This document shows positions 7,633 through 16,159 of a stretch of 64,000 nt of DNA, piece after piece. The notes under the pieces were generated by a model, which had not been told where the DNA came from, searched no databases, and saw only the letters and a program-made list of their open reading frames with translations. Positions within the stretch are counted from its first letter, which is position 1. The number at the start of each line of letters is the position of its first letter. This DNA comes from Colwellia sp. 12G3 (GTDB taxonomy: Bacteria > Pseudomonadota > Gammaproteobacteria > Enterobacterales > Alteromonadaceae), in contig NZ_PJAQ01000028.1 in assembly GCF_002836775.1 (NCBI RefSeq), positions 1 to 64,000 on the forward strand, given 5' to 3'. The translations under genes were made by a program, and so were the position numbers.

Positions 7633-9870
7633 ATGAAAAAATACAATAAGATAACGAAGTTGTCATTACTCGTCGGCGCATCACTAGCAGCATCGGCATT
7701 CAACACTAATGCCACTGAAGTTACTTCCATGATAGTGCAAAACCAAACCGTAAATGGCGTTCCGTCGTTTGTTGTTGGTGAACTAGGAAGTATGACTCAA
7801 AGCACTGCAGCCCAAGCACTAAAAGACATAATTTCTAGCCAGAATGAATTTGCAGCGAACGGTAATGAAAATTTTAACGTTCGTAGACAATGGACAGATG
7901 AATTAGGAAAAACACACACACATTTCGATCAAACCATCAATGGTATTAAGGTTTATGGTACAAGTATGATCATGCATGCCAATAGCTCTGTCGGTGTGTT
8001 AAGTACTGGAAATAGTCAAGCAGACATTTATGGTATTACCGGAAATTTAGCGAAAAGCACTACACCAGCACTATCAACCTTTAATAGTGTGAACTCACTA
8101 AACAGCAGTAATGCCAATACCGGTAAAAATCAAGCGGTAGCTGCAGCACAAAGCATTGGTGAAGTTAACGGCTCTGCAGAGCTTGCTTACCTATATTTAC
8201 CTTTAACTGAAGAAACAAAACTTGCTTATCGGGTAGAAGTTTCTTGGGATAATGGTGGCGAAGATTTTGGCCGTGACTTTGTTTATTTTGATGCGAATAC
8301 TGCTGAAGTATTAAGTCGAGAGGCACAAGTGCACTCTTCAAAAAATTGGAAAACTTATACATTAAATGGCGGCTCTGCCAATTCCGCCCCTGGGTCGTTA
8401 CTCTGTACTAATACTCAAACTTGTGGCGGTAATGCTGCAGCGCAACGCGCACATGATGGTGCCGCAAAAGTTTATGATTATTACCAAAGTAAATTTGGTC
8501 GTGACAGCTTAGACAATAATGGCATGACATTAATATCAAGTGTTGATATGGGTGTCGCGAATGCTTACTGGACTGGGACTCAAATGATTTACGGGCAAGC
8601 ATCAAATGGCTTGAATGATTTTACCAGTGACTTTGATATTATTGGTCATGAATTAACCCATGGCGTTACTGATAAAACAGCAAACCTTGTTTACGCTAAT
8701 GCGTCCGGTGCACTGAACGAAGCTTGGTCAGATATTTTAGGGCTTTCAGCTGAATCATACCGTAATGGCACAACAAGCTCATCTTGGTTATTAGGTGATG
8801 GTTTGTATAACACGCCAGGTAAAGCATTACGTTATATGGACAATCCAACCAAAGATAATTATTCAAAAGATTGGTGGCCAGAACGTATTCCTTACGTGAG
8901 CAATCCAAGTAATAGTAATGACCAAGGTGGCGTACATGGTAACTCAGGTATTGCTAACTTAGCTTATGTATTACTCGTGGATGGTGGTACTCATCCACGT
9001 AACAAATCAGCCGCACAAGTACCTAGTATTGGTATGGCTAAAGCTGAGAAAATATTCTATCGCGCGCTAGTTACCTATATGAATCAAAACACTAACTTTG
9101 CCGGTGCAAGAACAGCAACGGCACAAGCAGCACAAGATTTATATGGTGCAACAGAAAAAAATGCAGTAGAAACAGCTTGGTGTGCTGTAGGAGTTGGCGC
9201 TTGTCCTGATGGCGGAACAGATCCTACTGACCCTGGTGGTAATGTGTTAACCAATGGTGTTGCTGCTGCAAATTTAGGAGCTTCATCAGGTTCAGATATT
9301 GTTTACACCATGGATGTACCTGCAGGCGCAACTAATATTAGTTTTACCTCTAGTGGTGGCTCTGGCGATTCAGACATGTATGTGAAATTTGGTTCAACAC
9401 CAACAGACTCAACATATGACTGTCGTCCATACAAAAATGGCAACAGTGAGTCTTGTTCGGGTACATCGACTGGTGGCAAGTATTATGTCCGTTTAAAAGC
9501 CTATTCAACTTTTTCAGGTGTCAGTCTAACGGGTAGCTACTCAACTAGCACTCCGGGTGGTAACGATCCAATTAATGATACTTTATCTAATATTTCAGTA
9601 ACGCAAGGACAATGGCAACGTTATACGCAAGTATTACCTGCAGGTTATGTCGATATGACTATTAGTATTTCAGGGGGCTCTGGTGATGCTGACTTATACG
9701 TACGTAAAGGAGCACAATCGACATCTACTGTATATGATTGTCGCCCATATAAAAATGGCAACAATGAAAGCTGTAGTTTCACTAGCCCAGGCGAAGGGAC
9801 TTATTACATAGATGTTTATGGGTATACTAACGCCTCTGGAATAACGTTAACGTTACAAGCTAATCCTTAA
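7633..9870 (+). CDS. Secreted M4 zinc metalloprotease (vibriolysin-like) with two PPC domains
   Basis: The 745-residue precursor has a signal peptide (~1-27), an FTP/PepSY propeptide to about residue 200, and the M4 catalytic domain at ~205-510. The catalytic domain shows H-E-L-T-H at 339-343, the third zinc ligand E363 in N-E-A-W-S-D and the catalytic histidine H435 in G-G-V-H-G-N-S-G. After a short P/D/G linker come two bacterial pre-peptidase C-terminal domains (~540-640 and ~655-745). Both contain S-G-G-S-G-D-(S/A)-D-(M/L)-Y-V and Y-D-C-R-P-Y-K-N-G-N. Such enzymes are secreted by type II secretion, self-process and degrade extracellular protein. All key residues are intact. Confidence 0.95.
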   Translation: MKKYNKITKLSLLVGASLAASAFNTNATEVTSMIVQNQTVNGVPSFVVGELGSMTQSTAAQALKDIISSQNEFAANGNENFNVRRQWTDELGKTHTHFDQTINGIKVYGTSMIMHANSSVGVLSTGNSQADIYGITGNLAKSTTPALSTFNSVNSLNSSNANTGKNQAVAAAQSIGEVNGSAELAYLYLPLTEETKLAYRVEVSWDNGGEDFGRDFVYFDANTAEVLSREAQVHSSKNWKTYTLNGGSANSAPGSLLCTNTQTCGGNAAAQRAHDGAAKVYDYYQSKFGRDSLDNNGMTLISSVDMGVANAYWTGTQMIYGQASNGLNDFTSDFDIIGHELTHGVTDKTANLVYANASGALNEAWSDILGLSAESYRNGTTSSSWLLGDGLYNTPGKALRYMDNPTKDNYSKDWWPERIPYVSNPSNSNDQGGVHGNSGIANLAYVLLVDGGTHPRNKSAAQVPSIGMAKAEKIFYRALVTYMNQNTNFAGARTATAQAAQDLYGATEKNAVETAWCAVGVGACPDGGTDPTDPGGNVLTNGVAAANLGASSGSDIVYTMDVPAGATNISFTSSGGSGDSDMYVKFGSTPTDSTYDCRPYKNGNSESCSGTSTGGKYYVRLKAYSTFSGVSLTGSYSTSTPGGNDPINDTLSNISVTQGQWQRYTQVLPAGYVDMTISISGGSGDADLYVRKGAQSTSTVYDCRPYKNGNNESCSFTSPGEGTYYIDVYGYTNASGITLTLQANP

Positions 9871-9891
9871 TTATTTATTAAGGTAAAAGTA

Positions 9892-9921
9892 AAAACTAGT
9901 CAACAACTGTTGACTAGTTTT
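9892..9921. terminator. Bidirectional terminator overlapping a stop codon
   Basis: AAAACTAGTCAACA pairs perfectly with TGTTGACTAGTTTT. It serves the protease on the plus strand. It also contains the stop codon of the convergent gene at 9914-10690, so that gene's 3' end is inside the hairpin. Confidence 0.75.
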
Positions 9922-10690
9922 CGTCTTTTATCGACCATTTATGCTTTATTTCAACTAATTTCCCTGACGTTACTAATTCAGTATAGGCCGTTTGAAAACG
10001 TTCAATGACCTTAGGATCGGTATTAAAACCAAAAGCAATACTTAAGTTATTTTGTAACCCTTTTGCCTCTTGTAATTTTGTTAACGTTGAAAAGTCATAA
10101 TCGATATTTTGGCTTTGTAACGCTAAAGTGAGTTCATTACTGAGGATAATATCTATACGTTGTTTTTCTAACATGAGTAAACTTTGTTCACCTTTAATCA
10201 CTTTATAAATATTTTTAAAGCCGTTATCTATTAAATACTGTTCGGTATTGTTTTCATTTACACTGGCGATAAGCATACTTTTAATTGCATGTAAGGATTC
10301 ATACTCCTTAGTAATCTTACTTTTTAATGCCCAAAAATAGAAACGCTCATATTTTAAAGGTCCGATCCAGTGAAACAATGGATCACGCGCGCTTGTGTGG
10401 GAAATGGAATAGATGAGAACATTAGGCTCCCTGCGTGCAGTACCATAGGCTCTTGCCCAAGGTAAAATGTGAATATCCGGAATATCGCCCGTTATTTTAA
10501 ATAGTTCTGTAATGACATCCGTCGAATAACCACCTAAAGAGCCATCTTCGAGCTTAATTTGATAGGGCGGTAAGTACTCAGTGACAACTTTCACCACCTC
10601 TGATTTCGCTGAAAAGCTTGATAATATAAACAGGCCTGTGATAACCAAAAAAGCTATCTGAGAATTTAAAAATTTACCGTAATAATGCAA
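9914..10690 (-). CDS. Periplasmic solute-binding protein, family 3 type
   Basis: A 258-residue protein with a signal peptide (~1-29, ending S-A-K-S) and a bacterial extracellular solute-binding family 3 fold: T-E-Y-L-P-P-Y-Q near the mature N-terminus, G-G-Y-S-T-D-V, W-A-R-A-Y, and a C-terminal helix ending K-H-K-W-S. It starts with TTG, preceded by AGGG at suitable spacing. A stop lies three codons upstream, so no longer start exists. No transport genes are adjacent, which is common for this subgroup and leaves the ligand open. A similar orphan lies at 46605-47399. Confidence 0.8.
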   Translation of the reverse strand: MHYYGKFLNSQIAFLVITGLFILSSFSAKSEVVKVVTEYLPPYQIKLEDGSLGGYSTDVITELFKITGDIPDIHILPWARAYGTARREPNVLIYSISHTSARDPLFHWIGPLKYERFYFWALKSKITKEYESLHAIKSMLIASVNENNTEQYLIDNGFKNIYKVIKGEQSLLMLEKQRIDIILSNELTLALQSQNIDYDFSTLTKLQEAKGLQNNLSIAFGFNTDPKVIERFQTAYTELVTSGKLVEIKHKWSIKDEN

Positions 10691-11082
10691 TATTAGTTAC
10701 CCTAAATTTATGGAAATACTGACATTCATCGTAACGTATAAAGTAAATAATGACCATATAGAAATCGGCTTACACCTATGTCACTTTAATACGCTTCAAT
10801 ACCCATCTATTATTTAATTTATGTTTCAATCAGCACTATAACTTGAGAGTTATTTTACTTATTGATGCTATAAAAACCTAAGTAATTAAATAGATAAGAC
10901 GAAGACTCTCGCTGTATTTTACCTCAGTGTAAAATGACAACTGCCACTATAAGACGATAGATGATAAAATAATCGCGTTATCCTCAGAGCAAAGCTAATG
11001 CACTCAATAATATGCTTAATCGTCACTAATCATGTTGTAAAAAGTAAATAATTTCCCTCGGATTAACATTCATTTTTATCGT
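10691..11082. other. Intergenic region upstream of the oxyanion ABC operon
   Basis: No gene or repeat identified. It separates the divergent family 3 binding protein gene from the ABC operon and must hold promoters for both. Confidence 0.4.
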
Positions 11083-11166
11083 AAATAGTGTGTAAATCAC
11101 TATTTTAAAGAGATTATACGCCATCGAACCACCCCATTTAACGACATCAATGCTATTGATGTCGTT
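11083..11166 (+). promoter_or_regulatory. Two leader hairpins before the oxyanion ABC operon
   Basis: A first hairpin at 11083-11105 (AAATAGTG/CACTATTT) is followed by a second at 11140-11166. The second is a perfect 11-bp stem AACGACATCAA/TTGATGTCGTT with loop TGCTA, and runs straight into TTTAATAAA. The second looks like a terminator only ~15 bp before the first start codon, so it may act as an attenuator or may mask translation. The regulator or ligand is unknown. Confidence 0.5.
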
Positions 11167-11181
11167 TTAATAAACAGAGAT

Positions 11182-12057
11182 ATGATGAATAAAATGACCA
11201 AACTGTTCGTACTATGTGCGTTAACGCTAAGTGTAAACGTCCTTGTTAGTATTAACGTGAGCGCCACAACATTTACTTTTACCGCGATTCCAGATGCAGA
11301 CGAATCTCAGCTGAGGACCCGCTTCGAAAAAGTTGCTCTCTATTTAGAAAAGAAACTTGGCGTTGAGGTAAAATATGTACCGGTTAAATCTTACTCTGCA
11401 GCAGTAACAGCATTTAAAAACAATCAGGTGCAACTTGCTTGGTTCGGTGGTTTATCTGGCGTACAAGCCCGACGATTAGTGCCCGGTTCAAAAGCGATAG
11501 CGCAAGGTTATGAAGATCAGTTTTTCAAAAGTTACTTTATTGCCCACTATAGTACGGGCTTAGCAATGAGCGAAAATTTTCCTGATATTACCCAGAAAAC
11601 GTTCACCTTTGGTTCAAAAGGCTCAACTTCCGGTAGATTGATGCCGCAATATTATATAGAACAGCATCTAAAAGAAAAACCACAACAAGCATTTAAACGT
11701 GTTGGTTTTTCTGGTGACCATAGCCGTACTATTGCCCAAGTTCAAGCAGGTGCCTACCAAGTTGGTGCTGTAAATTATACAGTATGGGAAAGTGCCCTTG
11801 CCGCTGGAAAAATTGATACCAATAAAGTAAAGGTTATTTGGGAAACCCCCGTCTACCCTGATTACCAATGGACGATACGCGCTGATGTTGATGCCAAATT
11901 TGGAAAACACTTTGCCGATAAAGTTCAAACGGCACTGCTCAATATGGATAGTCCCGAGTTATTAAAAAGTTTTCCACGGTCTTCATTCGTTAAAGCTGAA
12001 AATAAAGATTTTCAACCTGTCGAAGATGTGGCTAAACAAATTGGACTTATCGATTAA
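11182..12057 (+). CDS. ABC transporter substrate-binding protein, PhnD/putative selenate type
   Basis: The 291-residue protein has a signal peptide (~1-28). The mature protein opens F-T-F-T-A-I-P-D-A-D-E-S-Q-L and contains Q-L-A-W-F-G-G-L-S-G-V-Q-A-R and F-T-F-G-S-K-G-S-T-S-G-R-L-M-P. These are features of the PhnD-like branch that includes the putative selenate-binding proteins. It should deliver an oxyanion or phosphonate to the ABC complex encoded next. Its stop overlaps the ATPase start (TAATG). Two ATGs are possible (11182, 11185). Phosphonate is the main alternative ligand; no phn lyase genes are nearby. Confidence 0.82.
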   Translation: MMNKMTKLFVLCALTLSVNVLVSINVSATTFTFTAIPDADESQLRTRFEKVALYLEKKLGVEVKYVPVKSYSAAVTAFKNNQVQLAWFGGLSGVQARRLVPGSKAIAQGYEDQFFKSYFIAHYSTGLAMSENFPDITQKTFTFGSKGSTSGRLMPQYYIEQHLKEKPQQAFKRVGFSGDHSRTIAQVQAGAYQVGAVNYTVWESALAAGKIDTNKVKVIWETPVYPDYQWTIRADVDAKFGKHFADKVQTALLNMDSPELLKSFPRSSFVKAENKDFQPVEDVAKQIGLID

Positions 12058-12755
12058 TGATCACTATTGACAACTTAAACCTTCACTATGATAAAACCGC
12101 TGGTTACAACACGGATATAAAAGAGACCTCTACTCAGGTTATTTTTGATCTGAGTCTGACTATCAATGAAGGTGAAAAAGTTGCCATTATTGGTCCCTCT
12201 GGTGCAGGAAAATCTAGCCTGTTGCATCATTTGTATCAAGAGTTACAAGGCAATGCCGCTCTTTGCTCACAGCGCCAAGGTTTGGTTGATAATTTAAGTA
12301 TCTATCACAATATATTTATGGGGGCTTTGGCTAGACATCACTGGTTATTTAACTTAGTGAATTTAATTAGACCTTTCAAAAAAGAGTTAAGCAATGTTAG
12401 TTCACTTTGCCAACAGTTAGAATTAGACCAGCCACTGGCAAAGAAAGTGGATAAACTTTCTGGCGGACAAAGACAGCGAGTGGCATTAGCAAGAGCCCTG
12501 TATCAACAGCAAAATATTTTTATCGGCGACGAGCCCTTTTCAGCCCTTGATCCATTAATGGCATCAAGACTACTCGAAACCGTATTAAAAAGGCACAAAA
12601 CTGTCATCATGGTAATGCATGATAGAGAATTAGCGATGAGTGCATTTGACCGGGTTATCGCGTTAGATAAAGGTCATCTGGTACTTGATAGCCAACAGCA
12701 CAGTGTTGATCATCAACAGATTACCGCGCTGTATCAAACTAGCGCTGTCGCGTAA
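12057..12755 (+). CDS. ABC transporter ATP-binding protein (PhnC-like)
   Basis: A 232-residue ATPase with Walker A G-P-S-G-A-G-K-S-S (~49-57), signature L-S-G-G-Q-R-Q-R, Walker B I-F-I-G-D-E-P-F-S-A-L-D, and the switch histidine in V-M-H-D. It belongs to the PhnC/oxyanion importer group and is coupled by a one-base overlap to the binding protein. Eight bases separate it from the permease gene. All nucleotide-binding motifs are intact. Specificity comes from the binding protein, so the exact substrate is inferred. Confidence 0.9.
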   Translation: MITIDNLNLHYDKTAGYNTDIKETSTQVIFDLSLTINEGEKVAIIGPSGAGKSSLLHHLYQELQGNAALCSQRQGLVDNLSIYHNIFMGALARHHWLFNLVNLIRPFKKELSNVSSLCQQLELDQPLAKKVDKLSGGQRQRVALARALYQQQNIFIGDEPFSALDPLMASRLLETVLKRHKTVIMVMHDRELAMSAFDRVIALDKGHLVLDSQQHSVDHQQITALYQTSAVA

Positions 12756-12763
12756 GCCGTTTT

Positions 12764-14275
12764 ATGTCACAACTGCAGCAAGTGAAAAACACACATTATC
12801 CTTTGGGTTATTGGCAAAAAGTCACTTTATCAATATTGCTGATCGCACTGATTATTCTGCCGTTTGCCGATATAGAGATTGTTAACTTCGACCCTTTCCT
12901 CGAATTAACTCGCATGGTTGATGGGTTAATGACACCCGATTTTTTCGCGACTGAGTACCTGTTCCAAGCTATCATTCAAACCGTTAACTTTGCCATTTTA
13001 GGTGTTTGTTTAGGCCTAATACTTGGCACTCCCCTCGCGCTAATATACCAACATCCAATAATATCGGGTTGCTGTGCTTTTTTACGTGCGATCCATGAAA
13101 TTTTCTGGGCACTACTTTTTTTACAAATTTTTGGCCTTTCTCCCCTTACCGGAATTTTGGCTATCACTATTCCGTTTGCTGCCACCTTTGCCCGCGTATT
13201 TCACGATATCATTAACCAATCTTCAGACAGCCCTCTAGAGAGTATCGATAGCCGTGCCGATATTATTAGCCGTTTTACTTACGGAAAAATAGCCCAAGTG
13301 ATGCCACAACTTATGGCTTACACTCGCTACCGTTTTGAGTGTGCACTGCGTAGTAGTGCCGTGCTCGGCTTTATCGGTATGCCAACGTTAGGCTTTTATA
13401 TGGAAACCGCGTTCAGACAGGGACACTATAGCGAGGGTGCTGCGTTACTGATAATATTTATAGCCCTTATCGGCACAATTCGTTACTGGTGCCCACCCAA
13501 GTTACTTGGGGTTTATCTTGTTATTGCTTGTGTGACACTCATAGATATTCCTAACGTAGATAGCAGTCTACTGGTGCGTTTTATCAGCCAAGATATTTTG
13601 CCTTCTGCATTAGCAAATGCTTCGAGGTTGGCAGAGGTTCAATGGTCATCACTCTACACTTGGTTTAGTACTCTAATATCAGAGCAAGCCATTCCGGGTG
13701 CCTTAGCTACCATTACCCTGGCACTACTTGCCTTAGCAGTCAGCCACATTGTTACCTTAAATGCTCATGCAATGGCTAGTAAGCACCTATGGCCTACGCC
13801 ACTAACTTGGCTTGGCCAGTTAATCTTATTAATTGGGCGCTCAGTGCCTGAATATATCTTAGCGTTCATCTTTTTAATGCTGCTGGGCCCATCGATGTTA
13901 CCCGCGGTTATCGCCTTAGCCATACATAATGGTTGTGTGATCGCTTATTTGACTGTTAAACAAAGTAACTCCATCGCGCCTCAACAGATGCAGATGAGTA
14001 AACTTAATCAGTTTAACTACCACATAATGCCGAGTATCTATCCCAACATGATGGCCTTGATGTTTTATCGCTTCGAGATCATAGTGCGAGAAACCGCGGT
14101 GTTTGGTATTTTGGGTATTATGACGTTAGGATTTTATATCGACAGTAATTTCAGCGAAATACGTTATAGTAATGCACTCGTGCTTATCACGTGTACTGCC
14201 CTGCTCAATGTTGCCATTGATATACTATCAAGACGACTACTTAAGTTACCGAAAACGAGTCAGACGAGTTGTTAA
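12764..14275 (+). CDS. Fused dual-domain ABC permease (PhnE-like, doubled)
   Basis: The 503-residue membrane protein is two PhnE-type permease halves in one chain. Each half carries the coupling-helix pattern with R-(S/E)-(S/T)-A-V-(L/F)-G-(F/I) followed by a M-x-T-L-G-F-Y segment, once at ~200-215 and again at ~445-465. About a dozen hydrophobic segments are visible. A single doubled permease replaces the usual homodimer or PhnE pair. It is the last gene of the three-gene operon. Confidence 0.87.
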   Translation: MSQLQQVKNTHYPLGYWQKVTLSILLIALIILPFADIEIVNFDPFLELTRMVDGLMTPDFFATEYLFQAIIQTVNFAILGVCLGLILGTPLALIYQHPIISGCCAFLRAIHEIFWALLFLQIFGLSPLTGILAITIPFAATFARVFHDIINQSSDSPLESIDSRADIISRFTYGKIAQVMPQLMAYTRYRFECALRSSAVLGFIGMPTLGFYMETAFRQGHYSEGAALLIIFIALIGTIRYWCPPKLLGVYLVIACVTLIDIPNVDSSLLVRFISQDILPSALANASRLAEVQWSSLYTWFSTLISEQAIPGALATITLALLALAVSHIVTLNAHAMASKHLWPTPLTWLGQLILLIGRSVPEYILAFIFLMLLGPSMLPAVIALAIHNGCVIAYLTVKQSNSIAPQQMQMSKLNQFNYHIMPSIYPNMMALMFYRFEIIVRETAVFGILGIMTLGFYIDSNFSEIRYSNALVLITCTALLNVAIDILSRRLLKLPKTSQTSC

Positions 14276-14577
14276 CGATTGAAAAATATACCCTATTTTT
14301 TATTAGAATCTGTGTTGTTCTATTTTTCCCCCCACTCCCCTTTATTTTTAAGCACTTAACAAAATTGAAAACTCTCACGCTTACAACTCTATATTCATAT
14401 CAAGGTTAAATTGACAACAACTTGATCTAAAGCAATTAACTAAACACCTTTTCGACTACACTCATTTCAAGTGTTATGCTTTTAATTAGAAGAGTTATTG
14501 CAGTTGATGTACTGACTTTACACAATAAACAAGCTATCTCGACCTAACTAGCCCGCAATAATAGGAACAATGGTGTT
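14276..14577. other. Intergenic region before the AMP phosphorylase-like gene
   Basis: About 300 bp with no gene seen. It ends with AGGAAC and a four-codon ATG-GTG-TTA-TGT frame overlapping the real start codon at 14578, probably incidental. It should hold the promoter of the phosphorylase/PRPP synthetase operon. Confidence 0.4.
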
Positions 14578-16107
14578 ATGTTAAAAATCAAGTCTGTTGC
14601 CATTGACACCTTTAAAGAAAACGTCGTTTACTTACATCGCGACTGCCCGCTTTATCGCACTGAAGATTTTCAAGCCTTAATGAAAATTGAGATCTCTGTA
14701 AAAAAAAATGATACCCCTATTCTAGCCGTACTTAATATTGTTGATGATACGAGTATCGTCAACATAGACGAGTTGGGTTTAAGTACTCAAGCATTTAAAC
14801 AACTCAATAAGAAGCAAGGCGTTAAAGTCCAAATTGCGCCAGCACAACCACCAATATCATTGGCCGCGGTGCATAAAAAAATTGCGGGTGAAACGCTCAA
14901 TAAAGAAGATTTTCAACTGATATGCCAAGATATATTAGAAAACCGTTACTCTAAAATGGAAATTGCCGCTTTTTTAGTTGCCTGCAGTCATAGTGGTTTA
15001 GAACGTGAAGAAATATTCTTTTTAACTAAAGCCATGGTTGAGTCTGGAAAAAAACTTAATTGGGGCGAGTCTATTGTCGTTGATAAACATTGTATTGGTG
15101 GTATTCCTGGTAATAGAACCACCATGATAATTATGCCCATTGTTGCTGCCCATGGCATGTTAATGCCTAAAACATCGAGTAGAGCAATAACCTCGCCTGC
15201 AGGTACCGCTGACACCATGGAAGTACTAGCAAAGGTTGATCTTTCCATAGAGAGAATGAAGAATATAGTACAAAAACACCGTGGCATGCTCAGTTGGGGA
15301 GGGACAGCTAAGCTAGCCCCGGTAGATGATATTTTAATTTGCGTTGAACGCCCACTCGCTATGGATTCAACTGGTCAGTTAGTTGCTTCTATTTTATCAA
15401 AAAAAATTGCTGCCGGTTCAACGCACTTACTGATTGATATTCCCGTCGGCCCCTCGGCCAAAGTACATCAAAATCTTGATGCATTAAAACTTCGAAAGTT
15501 ATTTGAATATATCGGTGATCTATTTGGTTTACATATTGAGGTTGTATTCTCTGATGGCTCACAACCTATAGGAAATGGCATTGGTCCTGGGTTAGAAGCC
15601 CGAGATGTAATGCAAGTATTAAGTAATCAAAAGCATGCGCCAAGTGACTTACGAGAAAAGTCACTAAGATTAGCAGGAAGAATTTTAGAGTTTGATCCTG
15701 ATGTTCGAGGCGGGCAAGGTTATGTGATTGCCCGTGATATTCTTGAATCAGGTCGGGCCTATGAAAAAATGCAAGACATTATTGAAGCGCAAGGTAGGCA
15801 AGAAATAACAAAAAACAAAGCACGTTTTGAGCACAATGTGCTTGCCTCAACAGCGGGTTATATACATGCAATCGATAACTTAAAAATATCAACTATTGCG
15901 AGTTTAGCTGGTGCTCCTATCGATAAGATTTCCGGTATTGATTTACATAAAAAAGTGGGTGATAAAGTCAATAAAGGCGATATTCTCTTTACTATTTATG
16001 CTGATTTTAACAGTAACTTTGGCTTTGCTACTGAGTTTGCTAACGATAATGAAGCCTATACCCTAAAAAGCACTCGACCGGTTGAGCATGATAATTATTT
16101 TATATAA
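14578..16107 (+). CDS. Archaeal-type AMP/thymidine phosphorylase family protein
   Basis: At 509 residues this has the length of archaeal AMP phosphorylases rather than E. coli DeoA (~440). An extra N-terminal domain (~1-85) precedes the glycosyltransferase family 3 core. The core shows K-H-C-I-G-G-I-P-G-N-R-T-T (~170-182) and T-S-S-R-A-I-T-S-P-A-G-T-A-D-T-M, both characteristic of that branch. A pyrimidine nucleoside phosphorylase C-terminal domain follows from ~410. AMP phosphorylase makes adenine and ribose 1,5-bisphosphate from AMP and phosphate. Bacterial members are usually labelled putative thymidine phosphorylase. It lies 52 bp before a PRPP synthetase gene. Confidence 0.85.
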   Translation: MLKIKSVAIDTFKENVVYLHRDCPLYRTEDFQALMKIEISVKKNDTPILAVLNIVDDTSIVNIDELGLSTQAFKQLNKKQGVKVQIAPAQPPISLAAVHKKIAGETLNKEDFQLICQDILENRYSKMEIAAFLVACSHSGLEREEIFFLTKAMVESGKKLNWGESIVVDKHCIGGIPGNRTTMIIMPIVAAHGMLMPKTSSRAITSPAGTADTMEVLAKVDLSIERMKNIVQKHRGMLSWGGTAKLAPVDDILICVERPLAMDSTGQLVASILSKKIAAGSTHLLIDIPVGPSAKVHQNLDALKLRKLFEYIGDLFGLHIEVVFSDGSQPIGNGIGPGLEARDVMQVLSNQKHAPSDLREKSLRLAGRILEFDPDVRGGQGYVIARDILESGRAYEKMQDIIEAQGRQEITKNKARFEHNVLASTAGYIHAIDNLKISTIASLAGAPIDKISGIDLHKKVGDKVNKGDILFTIYADFNSNFGFATEFANDNEAYTLKSTRPVEHDNYFI

Positions 16108-16159
16108 TATCCATTACCAATCAGACTATTTTATTAATCACTTTTGTTAGGAAAATATA

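Noticed and set aside
14988-15287. Minus-strand 99-codon frame inside the phosphorylase gene
   Set aside because: Antisense shadow of conserved motifs; no start context.
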